Source of the DNA: Longimicrobium sp.
Lineage (GTDB): Bacteria; Gemmatimonadota; Gemmatimonadetes; Longimicrobiales; Longimicrobiaceae
NCBI GenBank assembly: GCA_036389135.1
Contig: DASVQP010000129.1
Coordinates: 124,001 to 188,000 of the forward strand
Direction of reading: 5' to 3'
Length of the DNA stretch: 64,000 nt
A program made the translations under genes and the position numbers. Below, in pieces: positions 35,270-43,591 of this stretch. The notes under the pieces were generated by a model. It was not told the origin of the DNA and did no database searches. It was given only the letters and a program-made list of their open reading frames with translations. Each line of letters opens with the position of its first letter. The first letter of the stretch is position 1.

Positions 35270-35410
35270 CTCACTACCGGGTTCCTGAGTGGCGCGGTAC
35301 TGACGAGTGGCCTCATGGTGCGGACGGATGCCAGGCACAACCTGGCTCGGTGCCTCACCTTCGCTACGCTTGGCGCGGTGCTGATGCTCTTGTACATACT
35401 CGGTCGCTAG
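35270..35410 (+). pseudogene. Possible in-frame continuation after a stop, or separate 31-aa membrane peptide
   Basis: In the same frame as the preceding protein, codons after TAG (35267-35269) read TTGFLSGAVLTSGLMV, a polar stretch RTDARHNLARC, then LTFATLGAVLMLLYILGR and a stop. This looks like two membrane helices that would extend the upstream C-terminal helix into a bundle. An ATG at 35315 could instead start an independent 31-aa peptide. Confidence 0.35.
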
Positions 35411-35475
35411 GGCGGGTGGGTCCCGGTTGCTGCCACCGCTGAACCCCCCAGTGCCGGAGGCCGACAGGCGTCCGG

Positions 35476-36897
35476 CTAGCGACTCCCCAGCCTCTCCAGC
35501 ATCGCGCGCGCGTTCGCGTTGCTGGGGTCGTGCTCGAGTGATCGGCGGTAGCTCCGGATCGCGAGCTCACGATCGCCGTTCTCCATGTATGCCTCGCCAA
35601 GGCTATCGTGCGTGTTGGCGGAGGCTGGAAACGCCGCGACGTTGGCTTTGAAGATGGCAATCGCGAGCGCCTTCTCTCCCGCCCGCAGCTCGCGGTAGCC
35701 CAGCAGGTTGATGATCCTTTCGTCGGCCGCACTTTCGGCGAGGGCCGTCGAGAGCGCCTCGCCGGCCATCTTCTCGGCTGCCGAGAGCTCGCGGCGCCCG
35801 ATCAGGGTTCTCGCCTCGGCTAGCCGGCGCGTCATGAGTTCGCGGGTGGTGGTTTCCCTGGCGATCTCGGCATTGGCGTACACGCGCGCGGCGGCGCGGG
35901 CCCTCACCAGCGCGCTGTCGAGCGCCGCCGATGCATCCACCGCCACATCCGGCTTCACGCCGACGCCTTCCCAGCTCGTGCCGGTGACGGGATTGATGGC
36001 GCGCCCGGTGGGAACGAAGATGGCGAACCGGTCGTTCACCGCCATCTCGTCACCTGGGTTGGCGCCACCGCCCGTCGTCTCGCCGATGAGCGTGGCGCGA
36101 TTGCGCGTTTGCATGTTGTAGCTGAATTCCTCTGCTCCCGAGAACGTCCCGCTGCTCGTGAGAACGAAGAGCGGAACGCGTGGCAGCCGCCTCCCGGGCA
36201 GGTCGTCGAGCGTCCAGAACTCCTGCGTGCGGTCGCCTCGGCGCCAGTAGAGGCTGTTCAGATGCGTCCGCGTGTCGAAGAAGTAGCTGCAGAGCAGCTG
36301 CACCAGCTCCGGGCTGCCGCCGTCGTTCCGCCGAAGGTCGATGATGATGGCATCCGAGTTGGACAGGAGCTGCATCGTGGCGGTGGCCAGTCCGCGCGCC
36401 AGCTCGGGCGGGGCGAAATAGCGCAGGTCCAGGTAACCGACGTTGCCATTGAGATGCTCGACGCGCTCGAAGCCGAAGTTGCGGCCCCGCATATCCCGTA
36501 GCTGCCGCGCCACCGCGGCACCGGGATCGGCCTGCTCCATGCTCGCATCGCGGGGCGGCCGCAGGCGGACGCGCATGTGCTTGTCGCGGTTGATGCTCTG
36601 CAGCTCGCTCGTCAACGCTTCGGCGTAGGTCTGCGGATCGGCCATGCCGTCGAACGCGCCTGCCGCGAGCCTCGTCCTGAGATGCGCTCCGCTTGTCGCG
36701 CCAACGTCGGGGAAGACGTAGTGCTCCTGGAGGAGCCGCGCGATCTGCTCGACCACCGCCCGGCGCTCGGTGGCGTCCAGAGTGGCGGAGGCAGAAGGAC
36801 CCTGGGCGAGTGCCGGCTGCACCGCAAAGGCGGCGCACATCATCAGGAGCGCAAAGAGCGGGCGTAACAGCCGCGGTCGGCTGGATCGGTATGTCAT
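35476..36897 (-). CDS. S41-family secreted peptidase with C-terminal TPR region
   Basis: 473 aa. Signal peptide (LLMMCAAFAVQPALAQ), an IRBP-like N-terminal helical region, then the S41 catalytic core. IIIDLRRNDGG and LTSSGTFSGAEEF contain the nucleophile Ser, and GETTGGGANPGD follows. There is no PDZ domain in the usual position. The C-terminal 130 residues are helical with TPR-like repeats (INLLGYRELRAGEKALAIAIF, DSLGEAYMENGDRELAIRSY). Likely periplasmic. It is encoded on the minus strand within the accessory region but has host-like GC content. Confidence 0.88.
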   Translation of the reverse strand: MTYRSSRPRLLRPLFALLMMCAAFAVQPALAQGPSASATLDATERRAVVEQIARLLQEHYVFPDVGATSGAHLRTRLAAGAFDGMADPQTYAEALTSELQSINRDKHMRVRLRPPRDASMEQADPGAAVARQLRDMRGRNFGFERVEHLNGNVGYLDLRYFAPPELARGLATATMQLLSNSDAIIIDLRRNDGGSPELVQLLCSYFFDTRTHLNSLYWRRGDRTQEFWTLDDLPGRRLPRVPLFVLTSSGTFSGAEEFSYNMQTRNRATLIGETTGGGANPGDEMAVNDRFAIFVPTGRAINPVTGTSWEGVGVKPDVAVDASAALDSALVRARAAARVYANAEIARETTTRELMTRRLAEARTLIGRRELSAAEKMAGEALSTALAESAADERIINLLGYRELRAGEKALAIAIFKANVAAFPASANTHDSLGEAYMENGDRELAIRSYRRSLEHDPSNANARAMLERLGSR

Positions 36898-37195
36898 GGA
36901 TGCTCCGAAAGATGAACCGATCGAGTGGCATCGGTGCGGCTTGGCCGCGGGTTGTCATCCTGGTACGATGTGAACTGAGTGTAATACCCGGGCAGAATGG
37001 TTGCACCGGGCGGGCGTGGGCTTGGCAGGGGATGGGGGGGCCGGGCATGCTCGGGGGTGGACGAAAGTCTTGCGGGCCAGCCTCTCACCCCTGACCCTTG
37101 TGTCGTTCGGCGGCGATATGTGTGCGACTTGAGGATGATCTCCGCACTCCGCCAGCCGCCCAACTCACTCTCCTCCCGAAGAGACTTCTCCCTCG
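36898..37195. other. Intergenic region with decayed attC-like repeat
   Basis: GCAGGGGATG (37025-37034), GAAAGTCTTGCG (37063-37074) and CTCACCCCTGACCCTTG (37084-37100), then GTCGTTCGGCG, reproduce the interior of attC site 1 in the same order. The L''/L' pairing with an extra A is kept, but the right core is GTTCGGC and no matching left core is seen. It probably contains the promoter of the S41 gene (minus) or of the next gene (plus). Confidence 0.45.
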
Positions 37196-38170
37196 ATGAC
37201 TCACCGAGCCATGGAACGCCGCCTCGCCCGCCTGCGCCGCGCATCGTTCGGCCTCTGCGCCATTTTTTCGCTCGTGAGTGCGTCAGACGCGGCCGGACAG
37301 CCATCCGTTCCGGAGCAGCGGCTGCGCGAAGCACTGGGTTGGAGCTCGTTTACGCCCGCGCACCCGATCGCGGAGCCACGGACTACTAGTGCGGCGGGCG
37401 GCCTGGTCATGATGCACGTGTGGCTGAAGAGTCCCCCGGGTCAGTCCCGGACAGAGCTCCTCGGAGTTCAGCCGCTCCGCCGCGGGCGCAGCGTGGTTGC
37501 GCCCATCGCCGCTGCCGGCGACTCGGTGACGGCGTTCCTCGGCGGAAGGGCGATGCGGATTCCGGTGCTCGCACGGGTCCCGGCGCGCCAGACCTTTATC
37601 GGAGGTGTGTGTGTGCGCACCGGGTGGACGTACCTGCTGGGGGCGCCGGACACCACGATCGCCGAGCTTCGGCGCCTGCTCAGGGGGGCTGACGGTGTGG
37701 CGCTGCGGCGGGCCGCGGGTGCGCGGCGTGTGGAGGCGTCACCCCTTTCGATCGAACACGCCTACCGGCCGGAGATGCAGCGGGCACACGGGGCGTGGCT
37801 CGAGCGGACCCGCGGCAGCGCAACGCCAGAACAGCTGCGCGACGCGACGCAGCACTCACGGCTACGCATCCTCCAGTTCCGCGGCCCCAACTCGTCGGTG
37901 CTGCACTACGCCACTTTCGATCTGGAGGTGATCGACAACCCGGCGGGTGCTGTGCCCGAGAAGAGCCTGTACTCCCGCCAGATCGTCTCGGACAGCGGGA
38001 CCGTACTGGCCAACCTGCCTGGTGCCGAGCGGATGGTCGGCACCACCGACACGGACGGCGACGGCGTTGACGAGCTGGTGCTGGAGAACGGGCTGGTCAC
38101 GTGGGACGGACGCGGCTGGCGGTTCCGTCCTGGGGAGACTAACTGGGGCGTGGAGCAGGGGTGCCGCTGA
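37196..38170 (+). CDS. Secreted hypothetical protein with C-terminal DxDxDG calcium-binding-like motif
   Basis: 324 aa; an ATG at 37211 is an alternative start. The N-terminus has Arg residues followed by a hydrophobic signal (SFGLCAIFSLVSASDAAGQ). The middle is featureless. Near the C-terminus GTTDTDGDGVDELVLENG resembles FG-GAP/VCBS or dockerin-like calcium loops. Function unknown. It lies downstream of a decayed attC-like repeat but has host-like GC-rich codon usage. Confidence 0.55.
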   Translation: MTHRAMERRLARLRRASFGLCAIFSLVSASDAAGQPSVPEQRLREALGWSSFTPAHPIAEPRTTSAAGGLVMMHVWLKSPPGQSRTELLGVQPLRRGRSVVAPIAAAGDSVTAFLGGRAMRIPVLARVPARQTFIGGVCVRTGWTYLLGAPDTTIAELRRLLRGADGVALRRAAGARRVEASPLSIEHAYRPEMQRAHGAWLERTRGSATPEQLRDATQHSRLRILQFRGPNSSVLHYATFDLEVIDNPAGAVPEKSLYSRQIVSDSGTVLANLPGAERMVGTTDTDGDGVDELVLENGLVTWDGRGWRFRPGETNWGVEQGCR

Positions 38171-38277
38171 GGAGGCCCCTCTGCACCAGCCCGTGAGGGC
38201 TTCGACTCGCCTCCGAATTGCCGCGCTCCCCGCTCCCTTGCCCGTTGTCTGTCTCTCGCTTCCCCCGTCGCACTGAG

Positions 38278-38694
38278 ATGAACTCAAGAGAGTACGCGGT
38301 GGTCGACCCTTCAGAAGCGGGTGCTAACCCGTACCCCTACGTCTACGTGAACGCTGATGGGGCCGTTCGGGAACTCCACGCCGCGGAGCGAAGCTATCTC
38401 GAGGAGCCATTCCACCCGGCAGATGGTGGCCGGCCGTACGTGAAAAGCAGCTTCAGCGCACGCGACGGATGGGGAACCGTCGAAGGGTTTTGCCGCCGGA
38501 AGCATGTTCCGCCAGATGTGGCGATTGGGCCGGCGCCAGAGCAGGATCCGAATCCGCCCATGACTGCAGAACAGATGGAGGATTGGGTGCGAAACGAGTT
38601 GCAGGCGACGACATTGCACCCCGGGAACGGGACGTCAGATCAGGGTCTCCAGAGCGGATCGCAGCGTCAGCCGTGGTGGAAGTTTTGGACCTGA
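38278..38694 (+). CDS. Hypothetical 138-aa soluble protein
   Basis: Starts MNSREYAVVDPSEAG and ends QPWWKFWT. Acidic, Pro- and Tyr-rich, no signal peptide or membrane segment, no recognised family. ATG 38278 gives the best start. It is followed by an overlapping frame that may encode a small membrane protein. Confidence 0.5.
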   Translation: MNSREYAVVDPSEAGANPYPYVYVNADGAVRELHAAERSYLEEPFHPADGGRPYVKSSFSARDGWGTVEGFCRRKHVPPDVAIGPAPEQDPNPPMTAEQMEDWVRNELQATTLHPGNGTSDQGLQSGSQRQPWWKFWT

Positions 38695-39047
38695 AGAACC
38701 CTCGTGTCAGCTCAACGAAGGCCGCTCACTCCAGACCCGTGGAGCGCGGACTCGCAGATCCGAAGCGCGTGCTCAACCGGTGGGTGAACGGGGTCCTGGG
38801 CGTCGTCCACGTGATCGTCACTGCGCTGACCTTCCGCGGCTCACCGCTCTTCTACCAGATGGTGGTCGTTCTCGAGATCGAGCTCGCGTCGCTCATGGTG
38901 TGGCACGCCTTCCGCTGGCCGCGGCACGATGCGTCCGTGAGATGGCAGGCGATCGCGAGCTCAGGACCAGCACCAGACATCTTGGACGCCAGCGAGCTCC
39001 GCCGCGGCACCCGTACACTCTCTCCGCGTCTCCGCGCCTCCACGTGA
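38676..39047 (+). CDS. Possible small two-helix membrane protein
   Basis: 123 aa from GTG 38676 (38673 also possible), overlapping the previous gene by 19 nt in another frame. Two hydrophobic segments (WVNGVLGVVHVIVTALTF and QMVVVLEIELASLMVWHAF) suggest a helical hairpin. The C-terminus runs into a CACAGAG-family repeat, so the original stop may have been lost. No family. Confidence 0.35.
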   Translation: MEVLDLKNPRVSSTKAAHSRPVERGLADPKRVLNRWVNGVLGVVHVIVTALTFRGSPLFYQMVVVLEIELASLMVWHAFRWPRHDASVRWQAIASSGPAPDILDASELRRGTRTLSPRLRAST

Positions 39048-39110
39048 GCCGCTGTTCTTGTTGTTCTCTCCGTTTCCTCTGTGTCTCTGTGTGAAGCTGC
39101 TGTTCCCTCT
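39030..39110. repeat. CACAGAG-family intergenic repeat, copy 3
   Basis: TTCCTCTGTGTCTCTGTGTG (39068-39087) with flanking CTCTCCGCGTCTCCGCG and TTGTTGTTCTCTCC tracts, upstream of metK. Same units as copies at 3211, 42828 and 48166. No SAM riboswitch is recognisable between this repeat and metK. Confidence 0.65.
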
Positions 39111-39218
39111 CAAGTGCCCCGTGCGCTGGAGCTTGTCGCCTCCGGCCGGAAGGGGTATCTTCCCGCCTTTCCCGGGGGGCTCCCCGGCTACGCTCCACCC
39201 TTTAGCAGCGCAACCATC

Positions 39219-40394
39219 GTGGCCCATCGCCAGCTTTTCACATCGGAGTCCGTCACCGAGGGGCATCCGGACAAGATCGCGGACCAGATCTCGGACGCCG
39301 TCCTCGACGCCATCCTCGAGAAAGATCCCATGGGCCGCGTGGCCTGCGAGACGCTCGTGACCACCGGCGTCGCCGTGGTGGCGGGCGAGATCACCACCGA
39401 CACGTACGTGGACATCCCCGGGATCGTCCGCGGCACGCTGAAGGGGATTGGCTACACGGACGCGAACTACGGGATCGACGCGCACACCTGCGCGGTGATG
39501 ACGACGATCGACCGCCAGTCGCCCGACATCGCGCAGGGGGTGGACACCGGCGGCGCGGGCGACCAGGGGATGATGTTCGGCTACGCGACGGACGAGAACG
39601 ACGCGCTGATGCCCACGCCCATCCTCCTCGCCCACCGCCTGGCCGAGCGGCTGGCGGAGGTGCGCAAAAACGGGAAGCTGATGTGGCTGCGCCCGGACGG
39701 GAAGACGCAGGTCTCGGTGGCGTACGAGGACGGCCGGCCCGTGCACGTCGACACGGTGGTGGTGAGCACGCAGCACGATCCCGAGGCGAGCAACGAAGAG
39801 ATCCGCGCGGGGGTGATCGAGCACGTCATCACCCCGATGCTCCCGGCCGACCTCTTCGACCCGGAGCGGTGCACGATCCACATCAACCCGACCGGCCGCT
39901 TCGTGATCGGAGGGCCGCACGGCGACGCGGGGCTCACGGGCCGCAAGATCATCGTGGACACGTACGGCGGCATGGGGCGGCACGGCGGCGGCGCCTTCAG
40001 CGGCAAGGACCCCACGAAGGTGGACCGCTCGGCCGCGTACGCCGCGCGCTACGCCGCCAAGCACATCGTGGCCGCCGGCCTGGCGCGTCGCTGCGAGATC
40101 CAGCTCGCCTACGCCATCGGCGTCGCGCAGCCCGTTTCGGTGCGCGTGGACACCTTTGGCACCGGCACCGTCGACGAAGAGGTGATCGAGAAGGCGCTCC
40201 AGGAGGTCTTCGACTTCACCCCCAAGGGGATCATCGAGACGCTGGGGCTGCGCAGCGCCATCTACCGCCCCACCGCCGCCTACGGCCACTTCGGGCGCCC
40301 CTCGGTGCAGGGCGGCAACGGCAACCCGGTGACGCTCTTCCCGTGGGAGCGGACGGACCGGGTCGAGGATCTGCGCACGGCGGCGAAGGGGTAG
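39219..40394 (+). CDS. metK: S-adenosylmethionine synthetase
   Basis: ATP + methionine to SAM, 391 aa from GTG 39219. The protein starts [22 protein letters not shown] as the family does; the frame is open upstream through non-conserved, repeat-derived sequence. ATP-binding [13 protein letters not shown], the P-loop-like [19 protein letters not shown] and Lys residues are intact. Length is typical (about 385-395). Single-gene unit upstream of an AAGTGCTAAG repeat. Confidence 0.96.
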   Translation: MAHRQLFTSESVTEGHPDKIADQISDAVLDAILEKDPMGRVACETLVTTGVAVVAGEITTDTYVDIPGIVRGTLKGIGYTDANYGIDAHTCAVMTTIDRQSPDIAQGVDTGGAGDQGMMFGYATDENDALMPTPILLAHRLAERLAEVRKNGKLMWLRPDGKTQVSVAYEDGRPVHVDTVVVSTQHDPEASNEEIRAGVIEHVITPMLPADLFDPERCTIHINPTGRFVIGGPHGDAGLTGRKIIVDTYGGMGRHGGGAFSGKDPTKVDRSAAYAARYAAKHIVAAGLARRCEIQLAYAIGVAQPVSVRVDTFGTGTVDEEVIEKALQEVFDFTPKGIIETLGLRSAIYRPTAAYGHFGRPSVQGGNGNPVTLFPWERTDRVEDLRTAAKG

Positions 40395-40400
40395 GGAACG

Positions 40401-40476
40401 GAAGTGCTAAGTGCTAAGTCCTAAGTGCTGAACTGCGGTTCACTTAGCACTTAGCACTTGGGACTTGGCACTTTCC
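40401..40476. repeat. AAGTGCTAAG-family palindromic repeat, copy 2
   Basis: Left arm GAAGTGCTAAGTGCTAAGTC, centre TGAACTGCGGTTCA, right arm ACTTAGCACTTAGCACTTGG. The whole forms a long imperfect hairpin between metK and the next gene. The same arrangement is seen at 19751 and 51786. Confidence 0.82.
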
Positions 40477-40509
40477 CCGGCAGGGCACCGAAAGCATTCA
40501 CCGAGATCC

Positions 40510-41043
40510 ATGATCAAGCTCCGCGTACAGTCCCTCGGCCTGGACCAGGCCAACAAAGCGCCCGTCGTGCTCCTCCAGGAGTCGGAGGGGGAGCGCGTGC
40601 TTCCCATCTGGATCGGGCCGGCGGAGGCGAGCGCCATCGCCATGGAGCTGGCGGGGATGAAGTTCTCTCGCCCTCTCACGCACGACCTCTTCCCCTCCAT
40701 CATCACCGGGCTCGGCGGGCGGCTGACCAGGGTGCTGATCACGCGCGTGGAGGAGAACACCTACTACGCCGAGCTGGTGATCCAGCGCGGCGACGAGGTG
40801 TTCACGGTTGATGCGCGCCCCTCCGACTCCATCGCCATTGCACTGCGGACGGGCGCGGAGCTGTTCGCGGGGGATGAGCTGCTCGATGGGTCGCCCACCA
40901 TCACGGTGGTCGAGGGCGTCCCGCCGGAGGACGGGGACGATCCGGACCCGATGGCGCCGCCCGTGCCGAAGCTGCCGCCGGACGAGCTCAAGGAGTACCT
41001 GCGCAAGCTCAATCCCGAAGACCTGGGACGCTTCAACCCGTGA
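40510..41043 (+). CDS. Bifunctional nuclease-family (BFN, DUF151) protein
   Basis: 177 aa. The DUF151 pattern is clear: VVLLQE..GERVLPIWIGPAEASAIAMEL, SRPLTHDLFPSII, and DARPSDSIAIALRTGAELFAGDELL. C-terminal tail is acidic and proline-rich, ending in a helical LPPDELKEYLRKLNPEDLGRF segment. Role uncertain; some plant members show RNase/DNase activity. Stop overlaps the start of the following gene (GTGA). Confidence 0.9.
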   Translation: MIKLRVQSLGLDQANKAPVVLLQESEGERVLPIWIGPAEASAIAMELAGMKFSRPLTHDLFPSIITGLGGRLTRVLITRVEENTYYAELVIQRGDEVFTVDARPSDSIAIALRTGAELFAGDELLDGSPTITVVEGVPPEDGDDPDPMAPPVPKLPPDELKEYLRKLNPEDLGRFNP

Positions 41044-42053
41044 TCCTCTCCGACCGCATCCGTGGGGCGGCGCGCCGCAAGGCCGGCCGCCTCGCTGTCG
41101 TTTTGGCGCTTTTCATCTGCGCTCTGCCCGCCGACGCGCAGGTGATCGCCGGGCGCGTGACCCGCGCGGGCACCCCGGAGGCGGGGCTCGTGGTGGAGCT
41201 GCACCGCGTCACCCGCAACACCCGCGGTCCCGTGGCGAAGGTGACTTCCGGGCCCGGCGGCGCGTTCTCGATCCCGTTGCCGCCGGTGCAGGATTCGGCG
41301 GGCTTCACCGTCTTTTTCGCCACGGCGATCGCGGACGGGGTGCGCTACTTCGGGCCGGTGGTGCACGGCGCGGCGGGGGACCGCAACTACGAGATCCAGG
41401 TGTACGACACCACCAGCTCGCGCGCCGCCGCCGACTCGGTGCGCGTCACGCGGCGCGACGTGGTGCTGATCTCCGGGAGCGAGGGCGGATGGGAGGTGGC
41501 GGAGCTGGTGCGGGTGCAGAACCGCGCCCGCCGCACCCTGGTTCCCGATGCCACGCGCCCCCTCTTTGGCATCGCCATCCCCAGGGGCAGCACCGCCTTC
41601 GAGGCCGGCGACGGCGCGCCCGGCGAAGCGTCGCCCGGCGCGGGCGGCCAGCAGCTCCCCGGCGACGTGGTTCGCGTGGGCGACCGCGTGTGGATCAACG
41701 CGCCGCTGGTGCCGGGGGAGCGCGACGTCATCTTCCGCTACCGCCTCGCCCCCAGCCCGCGCGAGGCGAGCATCCCGGTGGAGCATGCCACCGACTCGCT
41801 GAACCTGTACGTCAAGCAGCCCGCCCCCGAGGTCCTGGTGGCGGGGCTCGCCGCGCCCAAGCCCTTCACCGCCGATGGCGAGCAGTTCCTCCAGTTCTCC
41901 GGGGCCGCGTTGCGGGCGGGGAGCGCGGTGGGCCTGGATTGGCGGGGGCCCGCGCCGGCCCCCGTGGACCCGCGCTGGGCGGCCCTCGCGGTGACGGCCG
42001 CGGTGCTGGCCCTGGGCGCGTGGCTGGCGGTGCGCCGCGGGCGCGAGGCGTGA
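41040..42053 (+). CDS. Exported membrane-anchored hypothetical protein
   Basis: 337 aa, GTG start overlapping the BFN gene. A signal or N-terminal anchor (LAVVLALFICALPADAQ) is followed by a carboxypeptidase-regulatory-like beta-sandwich (GRVTRAGTPEAGLVVELHRV). The remainder is beta-rich, and a C-terminal membrane helix (WAALAVTAAVLALGAWLAV) is followed by Arg residues. Probably tethered to the inner membrane facing the periplasm. Function unknown. Between BFN and recO in one operon. Confidence 0.65.
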   Translation: MILSDRIRGAARRKAGRLAVVLALFICALPADAQVIAGRVTRAGTPEAGLVVELHRVTRNTRGPVAKVTSGPGGAFSIPLPPVQDSAGFTVFFATAIADGVRYFGPVVHGAAGDRNYEIQVYDTTSSRAAADSVRVTRRDVVLISGSEGGWEVAELVRVQNRARRTLVPDATRPLFGIAIPRGSTAFEAGDGAPGEASPGAGGQQLPGDVVRVGDRVWINAPLVPGERDVIFRYRLAPSPREASIPVEHATDSLNLYVKQPAPEVLVAGLAAPKPFTADGEQFLQFSGAALRAGSAVGLDWRGPAPAPVDPRWAALAVTAAVLALGAWLAVRRGREA

Positions 42054-42057
42054 CGCG

Positions 42058-42822
42058 GTGGCGCTCGTCAGCACGGGGGCGCTGGTGCTCCAGACCTTCC
42101 CCTACAGCGAGACGAGCAAGGTCCTGCGACTTTACACCGGCGACTTCGGCCTGCGCTCGGTGATCGCCAAGGGCGCGCTGCGCCCCAAGAGCCGCTTCGG
42201 CGGTCTGCTGGAGCCCTTCACCGAAGGCACCGCCAGCTTCTACCTGCGCCCCGGCCGCGACCTGCACACGCTGGGCGGATGGGACCTGGTGCGCTCCCGC
42301 CAGGCGCTGGGCCGCTCGCTGAGCGCCTTCGCCGGCGCGTCGCTCCTCGCCGAGCTGGTCCTCCGCGCCGGCACCGAGGACCCGCACCCCGACGTCTACT
42401 CCGCCCTCGCCACCTCCTGGGACGACATCGCCGCCGCCGCGAGCACCCCGGCGGAGGCGGAGCGCATCGTCCTCACCGGCGCCTGGACGCTTGTCTCCCT
42501 CCTCGGGTTCGAGCCGCAGACCGACGCGTGCGTGGTGTGTGGCCGCCCCGTTCCGCACGACGAGCCGGTGCGCTTCGACGCGGGCGCGGGAGGCGTGGCG
42601 TGCACCCGCTGCCGCCCCGTGGGCCGCATCCTGGACCCCGCCACCCGCGCCGACGTCGCCCGCATGTCGCGCGGCCACGTCCCCCCCGCCGCCCTCGCGC
42701 GCCCCGGCGCCCACCGCGCCCTCCTCCGCGCCTTCCTCGAAGCCCAGCTCGCCCACGATCGCCCCTTCCGCTCCCTCGAACTCTTTCTTGAGCACGCGCC
42801 TCCCGCGGAAGAGCCGGCCTGA
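42058..42822 (+). CDS. recO: DNA repair protein RecO
   Basis: RecFOR-pathway mediator that anneals DNA and loads RecA, 254 aa from a GTG start. The N-terminal OB fold opens with TGALVLQTFPYSETSKVLRLYT and AKGALRPKSRFGG. The C-terminal part has a zinc-finger-like CVVCGRP ... CTRCRP pair. Length matches the family. The stop lies just before a CACAGAG repeat. Confidence 0.93.
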   Translation: MALVSTGALVLQTFPYSETSKVLRLYTGDFGLRSVIAKGALRPKSRFGGLLEPFTEGTASFYLRPGRDLHTLGGWDLVRSRQALGRSLSAFAGASLLAELVLRAGTEDPHPDVYSALATSWDDIAAAASTPAEAERIVLTGAWTLVSLLGFEPQTDACVVCGRPVPHDEPVRFDAGAGGVACTRCRPVGRILDPATRADVARMSRGHVPPAALARPGAHRALLRAFLEAQLAHDRPFRSLELFLEHAPPAEEPA

Positions 42823-42827
42823 ACAGC

Positions 42828-42930
42828 GCCTCACACAGAGACACAGAGGGTACGGAAAGAAGAAAAGAAAGGGGAACGGCGGAGACGCGGAGGCGCAGAG
42901 AGAGAGGTTCTCTGCGCCTCTGCTTTTAAT
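42828..42930. repeat. CACAGAG-family intergenic repeat, copy 4
   Basis: CTCACACAGAGACACAGAGG on the left, then purine-rich AAAGAAGAAAAGAAAGGGG, then GGAGGCGCAGAGAGAGAGG and GTTCTCTGCGCCTCTGC on the right, which can pair with each other. Follows recO directly. Confidence 0.72.
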
Positions 42931-43023
42931 CCGAGACCAGGTATCGTCAGTGCCGAAACGGCCACTTTCTTGCTGCACTGCATCGATGACCAGTGCCACG
43001 CCACCAGAAATGAGGAGGGGCGG

Positions 43024-43179
43024 ATGCCGAAGAAAGGGGTTGCGAAGCAAGTTCCGGGGGACCAGCGGGCTCGAGGCATGAACCCCGAACATCCGGAGGG
43101 GCAGGACAACGCGAAGAACCAAAAGGATCAAGGCGGAGGCGCAACGCCCCCGCCACCGAAGAACGGTGCGGGGCGGTAG
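43024..43179 (+). CDS. Candidate 51-aa basic, disordered small protein
   Basis: ATG 43024 is preceded by GGAGG (43013-43017), 6 nt upstream. The product is hydrophilic: Lys/Arg/Asp/Asn-rich with a GGGATPPPPK stretch near the end. No family recognised. The strong ribosome binding sequence is the main support; location between two repeats leaves doubt. Confidence 0.4.
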   Translation: MPKKGVAKQVPGDQRARGMNPEHPEGQDNAKNQKDQGGGATPPPPKNGAGR

Positions 43180-43194
43180 CAGGCGTCATCTAGC

Positions 43195-43590
43195 ATTTGC
43201 AAGCTGACGTCGAGGCGGGGCAGGGGAGGGCAGACACGCAGGTACACGCAGGTCCGCCCCCACGTGGTGCGTTGGGCGGGCCGCGGAGCACGTTTGGGCA
43301 CGGGTAGCCACGTGGGGCGGCCCCTACCGGGTTCGGTGTGGCGGGCCACCGAGTGGTGGCGGGCACGGGCGCGATAAATCGCGCCCCTCCAGGATCCACG
43401 CACCCCGCAGAGATCTACGGGTGCGCCCCTCCCCCAGGTTGTTTTTGCGAGGTGACGAGCGGGGGTGAGGGTCCGCGATGTCCGCGCCCCTACGAGATCT
43501 GTGCTCCTCGCGCGGATGCACGCAAACTCCCCTCCCCCAGGTAGTTATTGGGGGAGGGGCCGCGAGTTCACGAGCGGGGGAGGGGGCCTT
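43195..43590. repeat. GC-rich mosaic intergenic repeat, copy 3
   Basis: Contains the GGGCACGGGTAGCCACGTGG module (43297-43328), a GGGCGCGATAAATCGCGCCC palindrome (43367-43386), and a CCTCCCCCAGGTAGTTATTG hairpin with GGGGGAGGGG (about 43530-43560). Overlaps the 3' end of the adenosine deaminase transcript and may terminate it. Confidence 0.7.
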
Positions 43591-43591
43591 C

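Noticed and set aside
29455-38000. Integron integrase or complete integron
   Set aside because: No tyrosine recombinase gene with the IntI pattern is visible on either strand in this region, so only attC-like sites are reported.
39048-39218. SAM riboswitch before metK
   Set aside because: No recognisable SAM-I, SAM-II or SAM/SAH core in the 170 bp upstream; the sequence is repeat-derived.
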